64,000 bases of DNA from Mycoplasma sp. 2045 (GTDB lineage Bacteria > Bacillota_I > Bacilli_A > Mycoplasmatales > Metamycoplasmataceae), in the NCBI RefSeq assembly GCF_024582715.1, contig NZ_CP102083.1:434001-498000 (forward strand), in the 5' to 3' direction. The translations under genes and the position numbers were made by a program. The notes beneath the pieces were generated by a model. That model saw nothing but the letters and a program-made list of their open reading frames with translations, was not told the DNA's origin and ran no database searches. Positions 13,350 to 26,300 of the stretch are shown in pieces; position 1 is the stretch's first letter, and each line of letters begins with the position of its first letter.

Positions 13350-13383
13350 AAAAAAATCAGCACTATTTTTATCTAGTACTGAT
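13350..13383 (-). terminator. Terminator of the giant gene at 13398-23051
   Basis: On the minus strand, ATCAGTACTA pairs with TAGTGCTGAT around a short loop, followed by seven T. The same hairpin follows the third giant gene at 23315-23348, so the 3' regions of these genes are homologous. Confidence 0.8.
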
Positions 13384-13397
13384 TATTAATTAACTTC

Positions 13398-16300
13398 TTA
13401 TTTCTTTTTACCGAATACAAAGATTAACATACCAATTAATCAAGTTGCTACTGAAGCAGCTATAAAGTATGCTCAAATGACCATTGGTGAGTTGTCTTTT
13501 AATGCCTTAGTAATAGCTGTTGTAAGCACGTTTAATCCTTGAATATCTCCAGCCTTAGAAACTAATTGTTTAATGTTTTTAAAGTCTGCTGAGTTAAGTT
13601 TATTCTTAGCTTTTGTAGATGTTTTAAAGTAATCGTGTTTAATTACAGCGTTTGCTAAAGTATCGATATTAGCAAGGTCTGAAGCGTCAGCTAATTCTTC
13701 AAAATTATTTCTTGATTTGTTTGTTGTGATTGAATCGACTAAATCAAGTAAGTTTTGAGCTTTAGCAATAGCAGCTTCTCCATTTGCATCTGAGAATGCT
13801 TTTGAATTAAATTCATTGATTGCTTTAACAACATTTTCTCTATGTTTGTTTGAAGCATCTGTTCCATATGTACTTTGTAAGTATTGGTTTGTTAAATCGT
13901 TTAATTCATCTACTTTTTTATCATAGTTAGCTTTGTTTAAAGCTTTAGCATCTTCAATAGCTTTTGCTAATGATTCAGCATCTGTAGCGTTTTTAATAGC
14001 TTCAGAAGCTTTGGATTTTTCTGAATCTGATGAATTTGGTCCATCTGATAAGTATGAAAGTTTAGCAACTTCTTTAAGAGCTTCTTCTTTAGCAGCATCT
14101 AAGCTTGCACTTCCATCAAGAGCAGCAGTTGCATTGTTTAATTTATTTGTTAAATCAACGATATTATCTACTGGCTCATTAAAGTTAGTAATATCTTTAA
14201 TTGCTTCTACATTAGCTTTAGCTGCATCAAAGTTAGCTTTTGGTTGTTCTGAAGCTTCTGTATAAGCAAGTGTTTTTTGTGCTTTAGAAGCTTTATCTAG
14301 AACTTCTTTAGCATTATTCATTAAAGTAGCATTTTTTACAATGTTATTTACATTTGTAACAGCTTCTTTGTCATTAATATCAGATTTAGCAGCTTCTTTT
14401 TGTGTTTCTGATAAGTAACTTGACTTATCAATAGAAGCAATAGCATCTGCTTTAGCTTTTGCTAAGTTTGAATCACCGTTTAATGCTTTGTGAGCATTTT
14501 TAAGAGTTTGCACTTTGTTTTGTAAGTTTTCTACAGCGTTCTCAAAGTCTTCTTTACTTTCTAATGAATTTAAATTATCTAATGCTGTAGTTAATGCATT
14601 TTGTTTGTCTGCATCAGCTTCTTTGAATTGCACTTTTTCTTTAACTGGGACAATGTCTTTAATTGTTGCTAGAGCAGCATCAACTTCTGTTGTATTTGAA
14701 ACAATGTTATTTACATTGTCAATTGTGTTTTGTTTTTCAACTTTAGCTTTAGCAGCAGCTTTTTGTGTATCTGAGATGTTTTGTAATGCATCAATATCTT
14801 GATTAGCTTTTTCTTTAGCTTTAGCTAATCTATCTTTACCATCAAGGTTACTAATAGCATTTGCTAATTTGCTTGTTAATAATTCAATGTCTTGTACTTT
14901 GTTTTCAAAGTTCATTGTATCTTTGATTGCAATTACAGCGCCTTTAGCTTTATCAAATGCATCTTTAACAGCATCTGAAGCTTGTGTGTAATCTACTTTA
15001 TCTAATTTGTTGTTAGCAGCTTCAAGTGTAGCTAATGCATTGTTTAATAATTTTGCATTATTAACAATATCTTGTGCTTTTGCAAGTGTGTTTGTGTCTT
15101 CAGATTTAATTAAATCTTTAGCAGCAACTTTTTGAGCTTTTGATATGTTGGTTAATTTATCAATTTCTTTAATTGCTTCAGTTTTAGCTGTAGCTAATTT
15201 ATCATCTCCATTTAATTTTCCAGTTGCTGATGTCATATCTGATAATAAGTTATCTGCGTTAGCAATTGGTTGCTTTGGATTTGTAAAGTTTGCAATAGCA
15301 TCTTTAATAGCTTCTTTAGCATTAGTAAATGCAGTTTGTTTATCTTCGTCAGCTTCTGTGTAATCAGGAGTTGTTTGTTTTGCTTTAGCAGCCTCTAATG
15401 CATCAACTAATTCTTTTAATTTAGCAGCATTATCAAGGATTTGATCAATTAATTGTTTTGAATTTGTTGATTCATCTTCAATAGCAGCTTTAATTAAATC
15501 TTTTTGACCTTTAGATAATCCTTCAAGTCCATCAACTGTTTTCTTAGCTTCTTCTTTTGCTGTCGCTAAGTTAGCTAAACCATCAAGTAATTTAGATTTG
15601 GCATCTAAAGCACTAATAAGTGCATCAGGATCATCGCTTAATAATTCAAAGTTTGTTGTGTTCTTGATTGCATCAAGTGCTTCTTTAGCTTTGTTAAAGT
15701 TTTCTTTTGGTTCAGCTGAAGCTTCAACATAAGCTGGTGTGTTTTGTTTATCAGCTGCTTCATTTGATTTAGCGATAGCATTATCAACTTTTTGAGCATT
15801 TGAAAGCACGTTAGCTACTTGATCTTTAGTTGTAACGTTTCTGATTGTATCCTTAGCAGCGTCTTTTTGATCTTGTGTTAAGTTTATTAAAGCATCAATC
15901 TTAGCAATAGCATCATCCTGAGCCTCTTTTAAGTTTCTAGCTCCATCCAAGTTGCTCATTGAATTATTTAAGTTAGATGTTAATGTGTCGATGTTTGCAA
16001 TAGGTTGTGAGAAGTCTTCAACATCTTTAATTGCATTAACTTTGTCTTTTGCATCATTAAATGCATCTTTAGCAGTTTTTGAAGCATCAATGTATGCTTT
16101 TGTTTTTTCAACTTCATTTGCTGCGTTTAATGCTCCTTTAGCAGTATTTAATTTTTTAGCATTTTCAAGAGTTGCTTGAACGTCGGCAATTGTTTGTTTT
16201 TTATCAACTTCAGCTCTAGCAGCTTGTTTTTGTATATCTGATAAGTTTTCTAATCCTTTGATTTTAGCTTTAGCAGCAGCTTTTGCATCATCTAAGTTTT

Positions 16301-19300
16301 GTTTACCATCAAGTGAGTTGATTGCGTTTTTAAGAGCTTCTGTTTTGTTTGTGATTTGGTCAATTAGATTTGTTCTAAAGTCCATAATTGACTCAACACC
16401 TGGTAAGTTGTCAAACGCTGTTTGAGCAGCTTGTTTTTTATCTGTAGGTGTTGTTGAAGCTTCTGTGAATTGTGGTTTTGATTTAACATCATTAAATCTT
16501 TGAACTTGTTCGATAGCAGAATCAACATTTGTTGCGTTTGTAACAATGTCTTTTGCTTCTTGAACTGTTGTAGCAGCATTTACTAATTGTTTTGCTTTAT
16601 CTTTTTGAGTTTCTGATAAGTGTTGTAATCCTTCGATTTTAGCTTTAGCATCAGCTTTAGCAGCATCTAAGTTTTGTTGACCATCAAGTGAGTCGATTGC
16701 ATTATTAAGAGCTTCTGTTTTCTTTGTAATGTCAGCGATAGGACTTGTTGTAAAGTTTGTTACTGTTTCTACACCTTGTAAGTTGTCAAATGCTGTTTGG
16801 GCAGCTTGTTTTTTATCTGTAGGTGTTGTTGATGCTTCTGTAAATTGTGGTTTTGATTTAACATCATTAAATCTTCGAACTTGTTCGATAGCAGCATCAA
16901 CATTTGTTGCGTTTGTAGCAATGTCTTTTGCTTCTTGAACTGTTGTAGCTGCATTTACTAATTGTTTCGCTTTATCTTTTTGAGTTTGTGATAAGTATTG
17001 TAAGTTTTCAATTTCTCTAAGAGCAGCATCTTGAGCATTTTTTAATTTGTTTGCTCCAGATAAACAATCTTTTGCGTTATTTAAATTATTAATTAATTCT
17101 TGTTTATTATCAACTAGCTCTGTTCCATCAGATTTTGCAGCAATAGCATTTTCAATTGCTTTTTTAGCATCATTGAATTGTTGTTGTTCCTCAGGTGTTG
17201 ATTGTGTGTATTTTGGAGAATTAATAATTTCTTTAGCATCTTCAAGTTTTTGTGCTAATTCATTTAAGTCGTTAGCATTATTTTTAATGCTTTCTACAAC
17301 TTGTGAATTTGCAGCTTTTTGAATTTGATCTTTAATTTTGTTTTTGATTTTTTCATCTAATGGAGATAACTTATCAATTTGAGCTTTAGCAGCATCTCTT
17401 TTACTTTGAAGTTCTGTTTCTCCATTAAGAGCATTTTTAGCATTAGTTAAGTTTGTTAATTTAGTTTTTAACTGTTCATCTGCATTTTGGAAGTCAACTT
17501 TTTGTTTTAAATCAGTAACTTTATCAAGTGCATTGTCAAATGCAGTTTGTAAACTTCCTTCTGCTTCTGTATATTTGACTTGTTGTTTAACTTTAGCATC
17601 TTCTTTAGCTTGTGCTAAAGCTGAATCAATATCTTGAGCATTTTTAGCAATAGCTTTTATTTGTTCTAAATCATTTGAATTTGCAACTAAATTGTTGGCT
17701 GCTGTTACTTGAGTTGGTGTTATGTTTTGTAAATTATCAATAATAGATTTAGCTTTTGCTCTTTCAGTTCTAAGTCTTTCTTCTCCATCAAGATCATCTT
17801 TAGCATTAGTTAATGCTTGTTTTAAATTATCAATATTTGAAATTGGATTGTTAAAGTCAGTGTGATTACTATATGCGGCAACTGCTTTTTTAGCATCATC
17901 AAATGCTTGTTGATTTGAAGCTTGTGTGTAGTTTGGTGTAGTTTCTGTTGCAACAGCGTCTTTTAAAACACCTAAAGCATCATTTAATTTAGATGCATTG
18001 TTTTTAATTGATTCGATTGACTCAAGACTATCTGCAGCTTGAATAGCGGCTTTAGCAGCTGTTTTTTGAGCGTTTGATAAATTAGACATTCCTTCAATAA
18101 CAGCTTTAGCTTCTATTTTAGCTGTAGTTAATCTATTTTGACCATTAAGACCTGCAATAGCATTTTCTAAGTTTTTAGCTAATTGAGCATCAACTGGTTG
18201 AGTAAAGTCTGTTTGATCTTTAATGTTGTTAACTGCATTTTTAGCATTAATAAATGGTTGCTTTTTATCATTTGAAGCTTGTTTGTAGTTTGTAGTTTTT
18301 TCTGCTTCTAATGCTTTTTCTAATTGAGCTTTAGCAGCGTCAAGATTTTTTACATTTGCTTTAATAGCATCAATTGTTGCAACTACATTTGAACCATTAA
18401 CATCATTTCTTGCAGCTGTAATTTGTTCTTTAGTTAGGTGTGATGCAGCATCAATAGCAGCAAGCGCTTCTTGTCTTGCAGTTTGTAATCTTTCATCTCC
18501 ATTAAGAGCTTCTTTTGCAGTTTGTAATCTTTGTAAATCTGTAGATAAGTTAGGAGTTGGTTGTGTAAACTCTGTTACTGATTTTCAAGATTGTAATTCG
18601 CTAACAACTGAATCAAAGTTTCTTTGTGGACCATCTTCAGATTGTTTGTAATCATCTGTTTGTTTAACAGCTTCGTTATTCTTAAGCTGACCAATAGCAT
18701 TATTTAAGTCACTTACATTTGCAGAGATAGAATCTATTAATGCAAGAGTTTGTGCATTATTAATAGCCTCAATAGCTTTTTCTTTTTGTGCTTTTGATAA
18801 TTGAGGTGTTTGAGCAACATCATTGATTTTAGCAATAGCAGCTTCTCTAGCTTTTGTTAATCTATCATCACCATTAAGAGCAGCTGTTTTAGCATTTAAA
18901 TCACTTGTTAATGTTTGAATATTTGGTATTTCATTTTCAAAATTATTTTGTGATTTAATTGCATCAATCTTTGCTTTTGCAACTTCATATGCTTCTTTTT
19001 TGTCTGTACCTGCTTGTAAATGATTTGGTGTTTGTCATTGAGCATTTGCTGCTTCTAATGCAGCTAAAGCAGCATTAAGTTTTTCAGCATTAGCTTTAAT
19101 TGCTTGTACTTTGGCAATTGTATTTGTTGCATCTTTATTTACAGCGGCTATTGCAAGATCTCTTTGTGAATGTTCATCCAATTTAGTATATGACTGGATT
19201 TCAGAAATAGCATCTGCTTTAGCAGCAGCTAAACGTTTATCCCCATCAAGAGCACTTGTTTTTCTCTTAAGATCAAGTACAGCTGCAATAAATTGATTTT

Positions 19301-22300
19301 GTGTTGTTTTGTCTACAAGCGATTCAAAGTTTGTCTCTGTTTCTAAGTTGTAAGCATTTATTTTACCTAATGATGTATCAAAAGCTGTTTTTAGGTTTGT
19401 TGGTGTCGTTGATGCTTCTGTATATTTAGGTGAATTCTTTGCTGTTTTAGCATCATTAAGAGTACCAAGAGCATTATTTACTGATTTATATGCTGTTACT
19501 AAAGCTTTGAATTCTTCATTTGTTGATTTTGAACTAATTAATTCTTTTGCTTTGAATTTTTGTTCTCTAGATAAGTTTGTTAAATCATCAATTTGATCAC
19601 AAGCATATTGTTTTTGTGCTTCTAATAATTCAGCATTAACGCCTGCAATTGTATTTTGTGAATCAATTTTATTTTTAGCAGTTTGTTTTTGTGTTGCATT
19701 TCACGTGTCAGATCCAAATCCATCAATAGCAGTTTTAGCAACTGTTTTTGCATTATTTAAGTTTGTAATTCCATCTAGATTTCTAATAGCATTTTGTAAA
19801 TTAGCAGTTAAGTTATCAATATTTGGAATAGCAGTTTTAAAGTCACTTGTATCTTTTATAGCCTCAACAGCATTTCTTGCTGTTTCAAAAGCAGCTTTTT
19901 TATTTGTTGGTGTTGTTGATGCTTCTGTATGGTTAGGTTGATTAAAATGATCATTATTAGCAATTGAAAGTTGTTCTAATGCAGCATTTAATTTTCTTGC
20001 ATTTGAAACAATTTCATCAACCTTAGCACTTGAGTTTGTATCATCCTCATTTACTTGATTTTTAGCAAGTTGTATTTGAGATGGTGATAAGAAAGTCAAT
20101 TTGCCAATTTCAATTAAAGCTTTTGTTTTAGATGTAGATAAATTTGTATCTCCATTTAAATCATTAATAGCAGTAGTCATATTTGAAACTAAAGTGCTTA
20201 AATCACTGATTGGAGTAGTAAAGTTTGTATTATCTTTTACTCCATTAAGAGCTTTAAATGCATTATCGAAGTTTGATTTATTTGGATTCGTTGTTGCTTC
20301 AATATAGTTTGGTTTTGCTTTTTCTGCAAGAGCTTCATCATATTTAGTTCTAGCATTTGATAAACCTTCAGCATTTGTTTTGACTGCATTAACCAAATTA
20401 ACTGTTGTTTGTTGATTAATTTGTTTTTCAGCTTCATCTTTTTGTGTGTCACTTAAATTTAAACCTTTAACTGCAGCAATAGCATTTGTTTTAGCTGTAT
20501 TTAAATTCGCAACTCCATCAAGATTAGCTGTTGCACTTGATAAATTAGTTAACTTAGTTTCTAAGTTTGGATATGCTGTATCAAAGTTTGTATATGTAGT
20601 TAAATCATTTAATGCTGAAATAGCATTATCAAAGTTTGATTTATTTGGAGTTGGTGATGCTTCTGTATATCTTGTTTCATTATTTGATTTAATCGCTTTA
20701 GCAGCAGTAAGTTTTGGAACTCCATTATTAACAGTTGTTGCATTATTAACAATGGCATCAATTTGATCTTTAGATGATTTTGAGTCAATTAAACGTTTAG
20801 CAGCATCTCTTTGAGTATTTGTCAAGTTACTTAATTGACCAATTTTGTTTTTAGCATCAAGTTTTTGTGCTTCAAATAATTTATCATTAACACCAGCAAT
20901 TGTAGATTGACTTTCAACTTGATTATTAGCATTATTTTTTTCTGTTCCACTCAAGTTTGGAAGTAAATTAATAGTTTGTCGAGCAGCGGCTTTAGCAGCA
21001 TTCACATTATCAAATCCGTTAAGTGCTTTACGAGTTTCTACCAATGCTGCATCTTTAGCAGATTTAATTGTATTAATAGATTCTAATGAGTAGTTCGAAA
21101 TATCTTTTAAATTTTCAGCAACTTTAATCGCTTCATCAAAATGATCTTTTTTATTATCACTCGGTTCTTTTGCGCCTGTTGTAGCTTCTGTGTAATTAGT
21201 GTGATTATCATTACCTGGGTTTTCTTTAATATCCTTAGATAGCTCTAATTCTTTTCTTAAATCATTAAGCTCTTCTGCTCAAGTTCGAATAGGAGTAGCA
21301 TCTGAAATACTTTTTGCATTACTAATTAAATTTCAAGCTTCATCTCTTTGAAGTGTCAATAATTTATTTAGAGGTATTAATGATACAGTAGTTCCATCTT
21401 CTTCTCAAGTAGGATCACTTTCAAAAAGGACTTTTCTGGCTTTCTCTTTGAAATTATCGAATTTTATCTTTCCATTTAATTTCAATCTTGCTTGATTTAA
21501 ACTTTGATATGCCGCGTTAACTTGAGGTTGTCTTGCACTATCATTTTCAAATACTTTTTTAGCTGCTGTTAAAGCTGCATTGTAAGCATTTTTTAAATCA
21601 TCATCTGCATCAAGATATGGATGCTGATTAAAGAAATCACCTTTTGAATAATTAATTTCTTCTTCAAGTTTTGTTTTATCAGCTTTTTTTCTGTATACAG
21701 TTTGCACTACTACAGCATCTTCTAGAAATGAATTATTAAGTTTTTTTCTATATACATTCTTATTTGTTGAAACAATATCAAATCCAGGTATTGCAGTAGG
21801 ATTAAATGAAATAGAGTTCGCTTTCTGCTCATTTGAAAGTCCATTTAAACTAGCAGGAATAATATCATTTATTAAATATTCATTTTTCACTGTATAAGAT
21901 GCATTACCTGATGTTGGAGTTAATCTTTGCGCAGGAATTTGAATATCTTTAGTGAATGTTTTATATGATCAATCCACTGGAGATGTAATAGTCTTTGTTA
22001 ATGTTGAATTGGTTGTGGGTATATTTGTAGTGTCATAAATATCCTCAAACACTTGTTCTACAATAACAGGATATCTTTCAAATTTCTTTGTTTCTTTCTT
22101 TCTAACACCATTTAAAAGAACTCTAGAGTACGTACCATCATCTTGCCGTGATCTTTCAGATGTCATAACTCCTGAAAAATAACCTTTTTGTGCCCCTGGA
22201 ATAGGTGCTGTTTTAAATTTAATCTCATATTTTGAATGATCTCATCCAGCAGTTTGAAATTCATAATCGTAAGTAAAATCTCTAATTGATGTTTTCTTAC

Positions 22301-23051
22301 CATCAATAAATTTACCACCTGGATCATTAATATCATTTTTATTTCATGTCGAAAATAGAAGATTTTGCTTATAATTAGAACTATCACTCGGTTTATTCTG
22401 AAGGTTATATCACTCAACTTTAGCCAGTGAAGATCTAGTTAGCTCATCATTTGTACCATAGTGATGTCAAGAACCACCAAGACCAACTTGATTTAATTGA
22501 CTTGAAGATAATTCTTGTCCTGGTTGTAACGTAACTGAACTAGTGATTAGTCTATCTGAACCATCTTTTTCGAATCTCTTAATTTCGACAGGTGATCTTA
22601 ATTGTATGTCTTTAGTAAGAAAGAAAGCAAAATATGCTTTTTGTTCACTATCAATACCTTTTATTTCTACGAAACCAAAAGGTTTAAAATACTGAAGTGT
22701 CCAATCAATTGTACCATCTTCATTTACGACTTTATCTATTTGCATAGATTCTCTTACTTTGGACTCAGGAAACTCTTTTATGTGACTAAATGATCAATGT
22801 TTATAATAGTATGTTCCATATTCATCACAATCTTCTCATACATAATCTGTCTGACTTGGATGGAATGTTCCTATATTCTCTCTACCTGTTCAATTTTGAA
22901 TACCCTCATCTCATCTACCTGTTGGTGATAAACTCACTTCACCGGGTTCATTATTTGCAGATGCACTTACTGTTGTAAGTAAAGCAAGTGGAGCTGTAAC
23001 TCCTGCGCTTAATGGTAAAAGAATTCATTTTTTCTTGTTTTTTAAATTCAT
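13398..23051 (-). CDS. Giant secreted GA/FIVAR-module surface protein, 3,217 aa
   Basis: The gene is one open frame from ATG 23051 (AAGGAAA about 6 nt upstream) to TAA at 13398-13400, with TGA codons at Trp positions. A signal peptide occupies residues 1 to about 33 (hydrophobic core, then A-S-A). Residues to about 500 are unique and include beta-rich segments. The rest holds at least 19 FIVAR units, marked by Y-T-E-A-S-like motifs followed by L-(N/D)-G, each paired with a three-helix GA module containing L-(S/T)-x-x-Q-K. The unit length is about 120 residues, as in staphylococcal Ebh. The C-terminus has a transmembrane segment ending F-V-F-G-K-K-K, nearly the same as the third giant. There are no Lipoprotein_17 domains, unlike its neighbours. 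The probable role is a long surface fibre that binds host protein; this is inference from module type. A poly-A tract beside the promoter suggests phase variation. Confidence 0.88.
16227..16976 (-). repeat. Tandem duplication of one 375-nt GA/FIVAR unit
   Basis: Two adjacent units in the giant gene at 13398-23051 are far more alike than the others. Equivalent points are 375 nt (125 codons) apart, for example 16561 and 16936. Both contain the same run from K-D-K-A-K-Q-L-V through D-V-K-S-K-P-Q-F-T-E-A-S. This marks a recent in-frame unit duplication. Confidence 0.75.
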
Positions 23052-23165
23052 AAAATTTCCTTTTTCAATAAATACTTAAGGAAGCTAAAACTATTAATTT
23101 TTAAGCTAGAAAAGTACTTATTTTATTCTTTTTTATAAGTCAAATATTCATATTAAATATACTTA

Positions 23166-23215
23166 TATATAGCATAAAAATCATATTTGAGGCAACTTTT
23201 TTTTTTTTTTTTTTT
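23166..23215 (-). promoter_or_regulatory. Promoter with adjacent 19-nt poly-A tract for the giant gene at 13398-23051
   Basis: On the minus strand a run of 19 A (plus-strand T at 23197-23215) lies one base upstream of a -35-like TTGCCT (23190-23195). An 18-nt spacer separates it from a TATATA -10-like hexamer (23166-23171). About 115 nt of leader precede the ATG. A tract of this length should change length often and could act like an UP element whose length tunes promoter strength. Confidence 0.55.
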
Positions 23216-23314
23216 ACAAAAAATGTAATTTTTTACATATTTTCACTCTTAAAGTTTCACATTTATTAAATTTTTAAGTGATTTTTGTGAAATTTTTTGC
23301 TTTTTAAAAAATAC

Positions 23315-23348
23315 AAAAAAATCAGCACTATTTTTATCTAGTACTGAT
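23315..23348 (-). terminator. Terminator of the giant gene at 23384-33187
   Basis: Same hairpin as at 13350-13383: ATCAGTACTA paired with TAGTGCTGAT on the minus strand, followed by seven T. Confidence 0.8.
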
Positions 23349-23383
23349 TGATTTTGATTGTTTATTAATTGTTAATTAACTTC

Positions 23384-26300
23384 TTATTTTTTCTTTCTAC
23401 CAAATACAAAGATTAACATACCAATTAATCAAGATACAAATGAAGCAGCTACAAAGTATGGTCAGATTAAGATTGGTGATGCTTGTTTTAATTTTTTATC
23501 AATAATTGTTTGTTTAACCACATCTTCATTGTTATAAGAGTTAAGATTATTTAAAATTTCATCTGAATCAGCAATTGCTTTATTAATTGCATCTTGTTTA
23601 TCTTTAGATAATTTTTCAAATTTCTTAGATTTGGTTAAATCCACTAAATCATTTTTAGCTTTAGCCAATTCTTCAGCATCAACATATAATTGAGTAATTT
23701 GATTGTGTTTATTATCAAATTCTGTGCTTGTAGCATTATTATCTAAAATGTTATTGATTAATGTTGCTTTGGTTGTGTCATTAAGGACGTCGCTCGCTTT
23801 AACTTGTTGAATTAATTCGTCTTCAGCTTTGATGTTATTTAAGTTATTTACAAAGCTTGAATCATTAACTAAATTGAGTGTTTCGCTAATTAATTTATCT
23901 CTGGTTTCGTCAGAAATTTTGTTGTCTTTAGCTTCTTGATGTAATTGATCAATTAAGTCTAATCTAGCTTTTTCATTGTCTAATTTATTAGTAAATTCTT
24001 CGCTTGTTTCATCTAATTCTCTAATGTTTTGAGAAATTGAATCTTTTTGTTCTTGTGTCAAGTTTGGATTTTGTCTAACTTGATCAATTGCTTCTTGTTT
24101 CTTATTAATGTTTTTAGCTATTTCATAGTATTTTTCATCTTTTGGATCGTTAGCTAAAACATCTTCAACTAATTGAGCTTTGTCTTCTTGGCTTAAGTTT
24201 GGATCTTCTTGAATTTCTTTCAATTTATTGAATTGATCACGAATTTTATCAAGGATTACTAGAGCTTTGTCATCGTTTCCCTTGAATGAATTTATTTCAT
24301 CGATTAAAGCTTCTTTTTGTTCATTTGGTAGATTTGAAGCTTGGATTTGGTCTATTAATTCTTGTTTATCTTTAACCTTATCAATTTGGTAATTTAATGC
24401 TGGTTTAGCTTGTTTATTTTCTAATTCAGCAATTTCATTAGCTAAATTGTTCTTTGTTATTTCAGGTAAATTGTCATCGTTTCTAATTTCTTTAATAGCA
24501 TCTTGTTTGATTTTTTCATTGTTTAACTCTTCATTAAATTTAGGACTATTAGGTTCAATGTTAGCTATGTTTTCGCTTAATTTAACCTTATCGTCTTCTG
24601 TTAATGAATCATCATTATTTAATGTTTTATATGCATCTTCTTTAGCTTTGATTTTACCAAGCACATCATCATAGTTTGCTTGTGTTGAATCTGCATTAAC
24701 AATGTCATCAATTAAGTCTGCTTTTTGTTCTGGAGTTAAATTGTCATCATTCTTAATTGTTTCAATTAATTTTGCTTTATCAACAATTTTGTCTAAATTG
24801 TTTAAAAATTCTTCTTTAGTAATTCTTTCATCGTTGTTAGGAGATTGAACATTATTTAATTGGTCAATTAAGGCTGTTTTTTCTTCATCTGTTAAATTAG
24901 GATTATTTTGAATTTTTTCAATTGCTTTATTTCTAAAGTAATCATAGTTAGTTTCTCCATCAAGTGCTTTTTCAGCCGCTATTAAGGCTTTTTGTAAGTC
25001 TTGAACTTCTTTTAAGTTTAAGTTATTACCACTAGGATCAACTAACGCATCAACTTGGGCTTTAACATTATCATAATTTATTTTTGGTTCTTCAGTTGCT
25101 GCTATATATTTATAATTACCTTCTTGTGCTAAATCATTAGCTATTTCTTGAGCTTTAGCTTTAATTTCTGCCATTGCGTTATCAAGAAGTTTAGCATCTT
25201 CACCAACTTGTTTAAGGTCGGCAATTAATTTTTTCTCATTTAATGATTCTTTAAGGGCTGCTTTTTGAGCATCATTTAAATGTTCTAAAGCATCGATATC
25301 AGCAATAATTTGTTGTTTTACTTCATCAAATTTCTCATTACCATCTAGAGCTTGTTCAGCAACTTTAATGTCATTAATTAAGTTAGTAACTGCTTCTGGA
25401 CTTAGTTGAGCACCACCGTTTTCTTTGTCAACTAAAAATGTAGCTTCATTTAATAAATCATCATATTTATTGCGAGGATCTTCAGCAGCGTTTAAGTATT
25501 TAGGTGTGTCTTTAACTGGCGCTTGATTTGCTAATTCCTCTTTCAATAAGCCCATTTGGTCATTTAAGTTAGTTGCATTAGCAACAATTTCGTCAATTTC
25601 TTCTGGTGATGTTGCATTGTCGATTTGAGTAGTTAAACCTGCTTTTTGTAAATTATTAATGTGTTCTAATTCTTCTAATTTAGCTAAAGCTTCTTCTCTA
25701 CGTTTTTTAATGTTTTGTTCACCATTTAAAGCAGCAATTGCATCATGAACGGCTTGGTTTTGGTTTTTAATTCTATCTAAATCAACAATATTATTAGTAT
25801 CAGAATTTGGCTCATTTAATTTAGCTAATAATTCTTTAGCTGCTTCAATGGCTTCATCGTAATTGCCTTTTACATCATGTTCTGAACCGGTGTAGTGAAT
25901 TGATTCTTTAATGCCACTTTCACCATTAATATTGTCTTTAAGCATTTTGGTTAAATCGTTAATTTGCTTGTTCTTAGCATCGACTGCATTAACATCAGCA
26001 ATTGATGTTTGGGCATTGATTTTGTCAATTAAAGCTGCTTTTTGAGCATCTGTTAAATCAGTGTAAGTTGGATTATCACCAGTGATTTTAGCAATCGCTT
26101 CATTTTTAGCTCTTTGTAATCTTTCTTCACCATTTAAATCGTTGATTGCTTTATTTAATTTTTCAATTGCTTTATTAACTTGGTCTAATGATAAATTAGC
26201 ACCATCAACTTTATTTAAAGCATTGTCACGATTAGTAATTTGATTGTTGTATTCAGCTTGTCTATCTTCAAATGCTTCTTTATATTTGATGCTATCTTTA

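Noticed and set aside
13933-22978. Many plus-strand open frames opposite the giant genes
   Set aside because: They are low-complexity L/S/A-rich shadows of the repeated helical codons on the minus strand, without ribosome binding sites.
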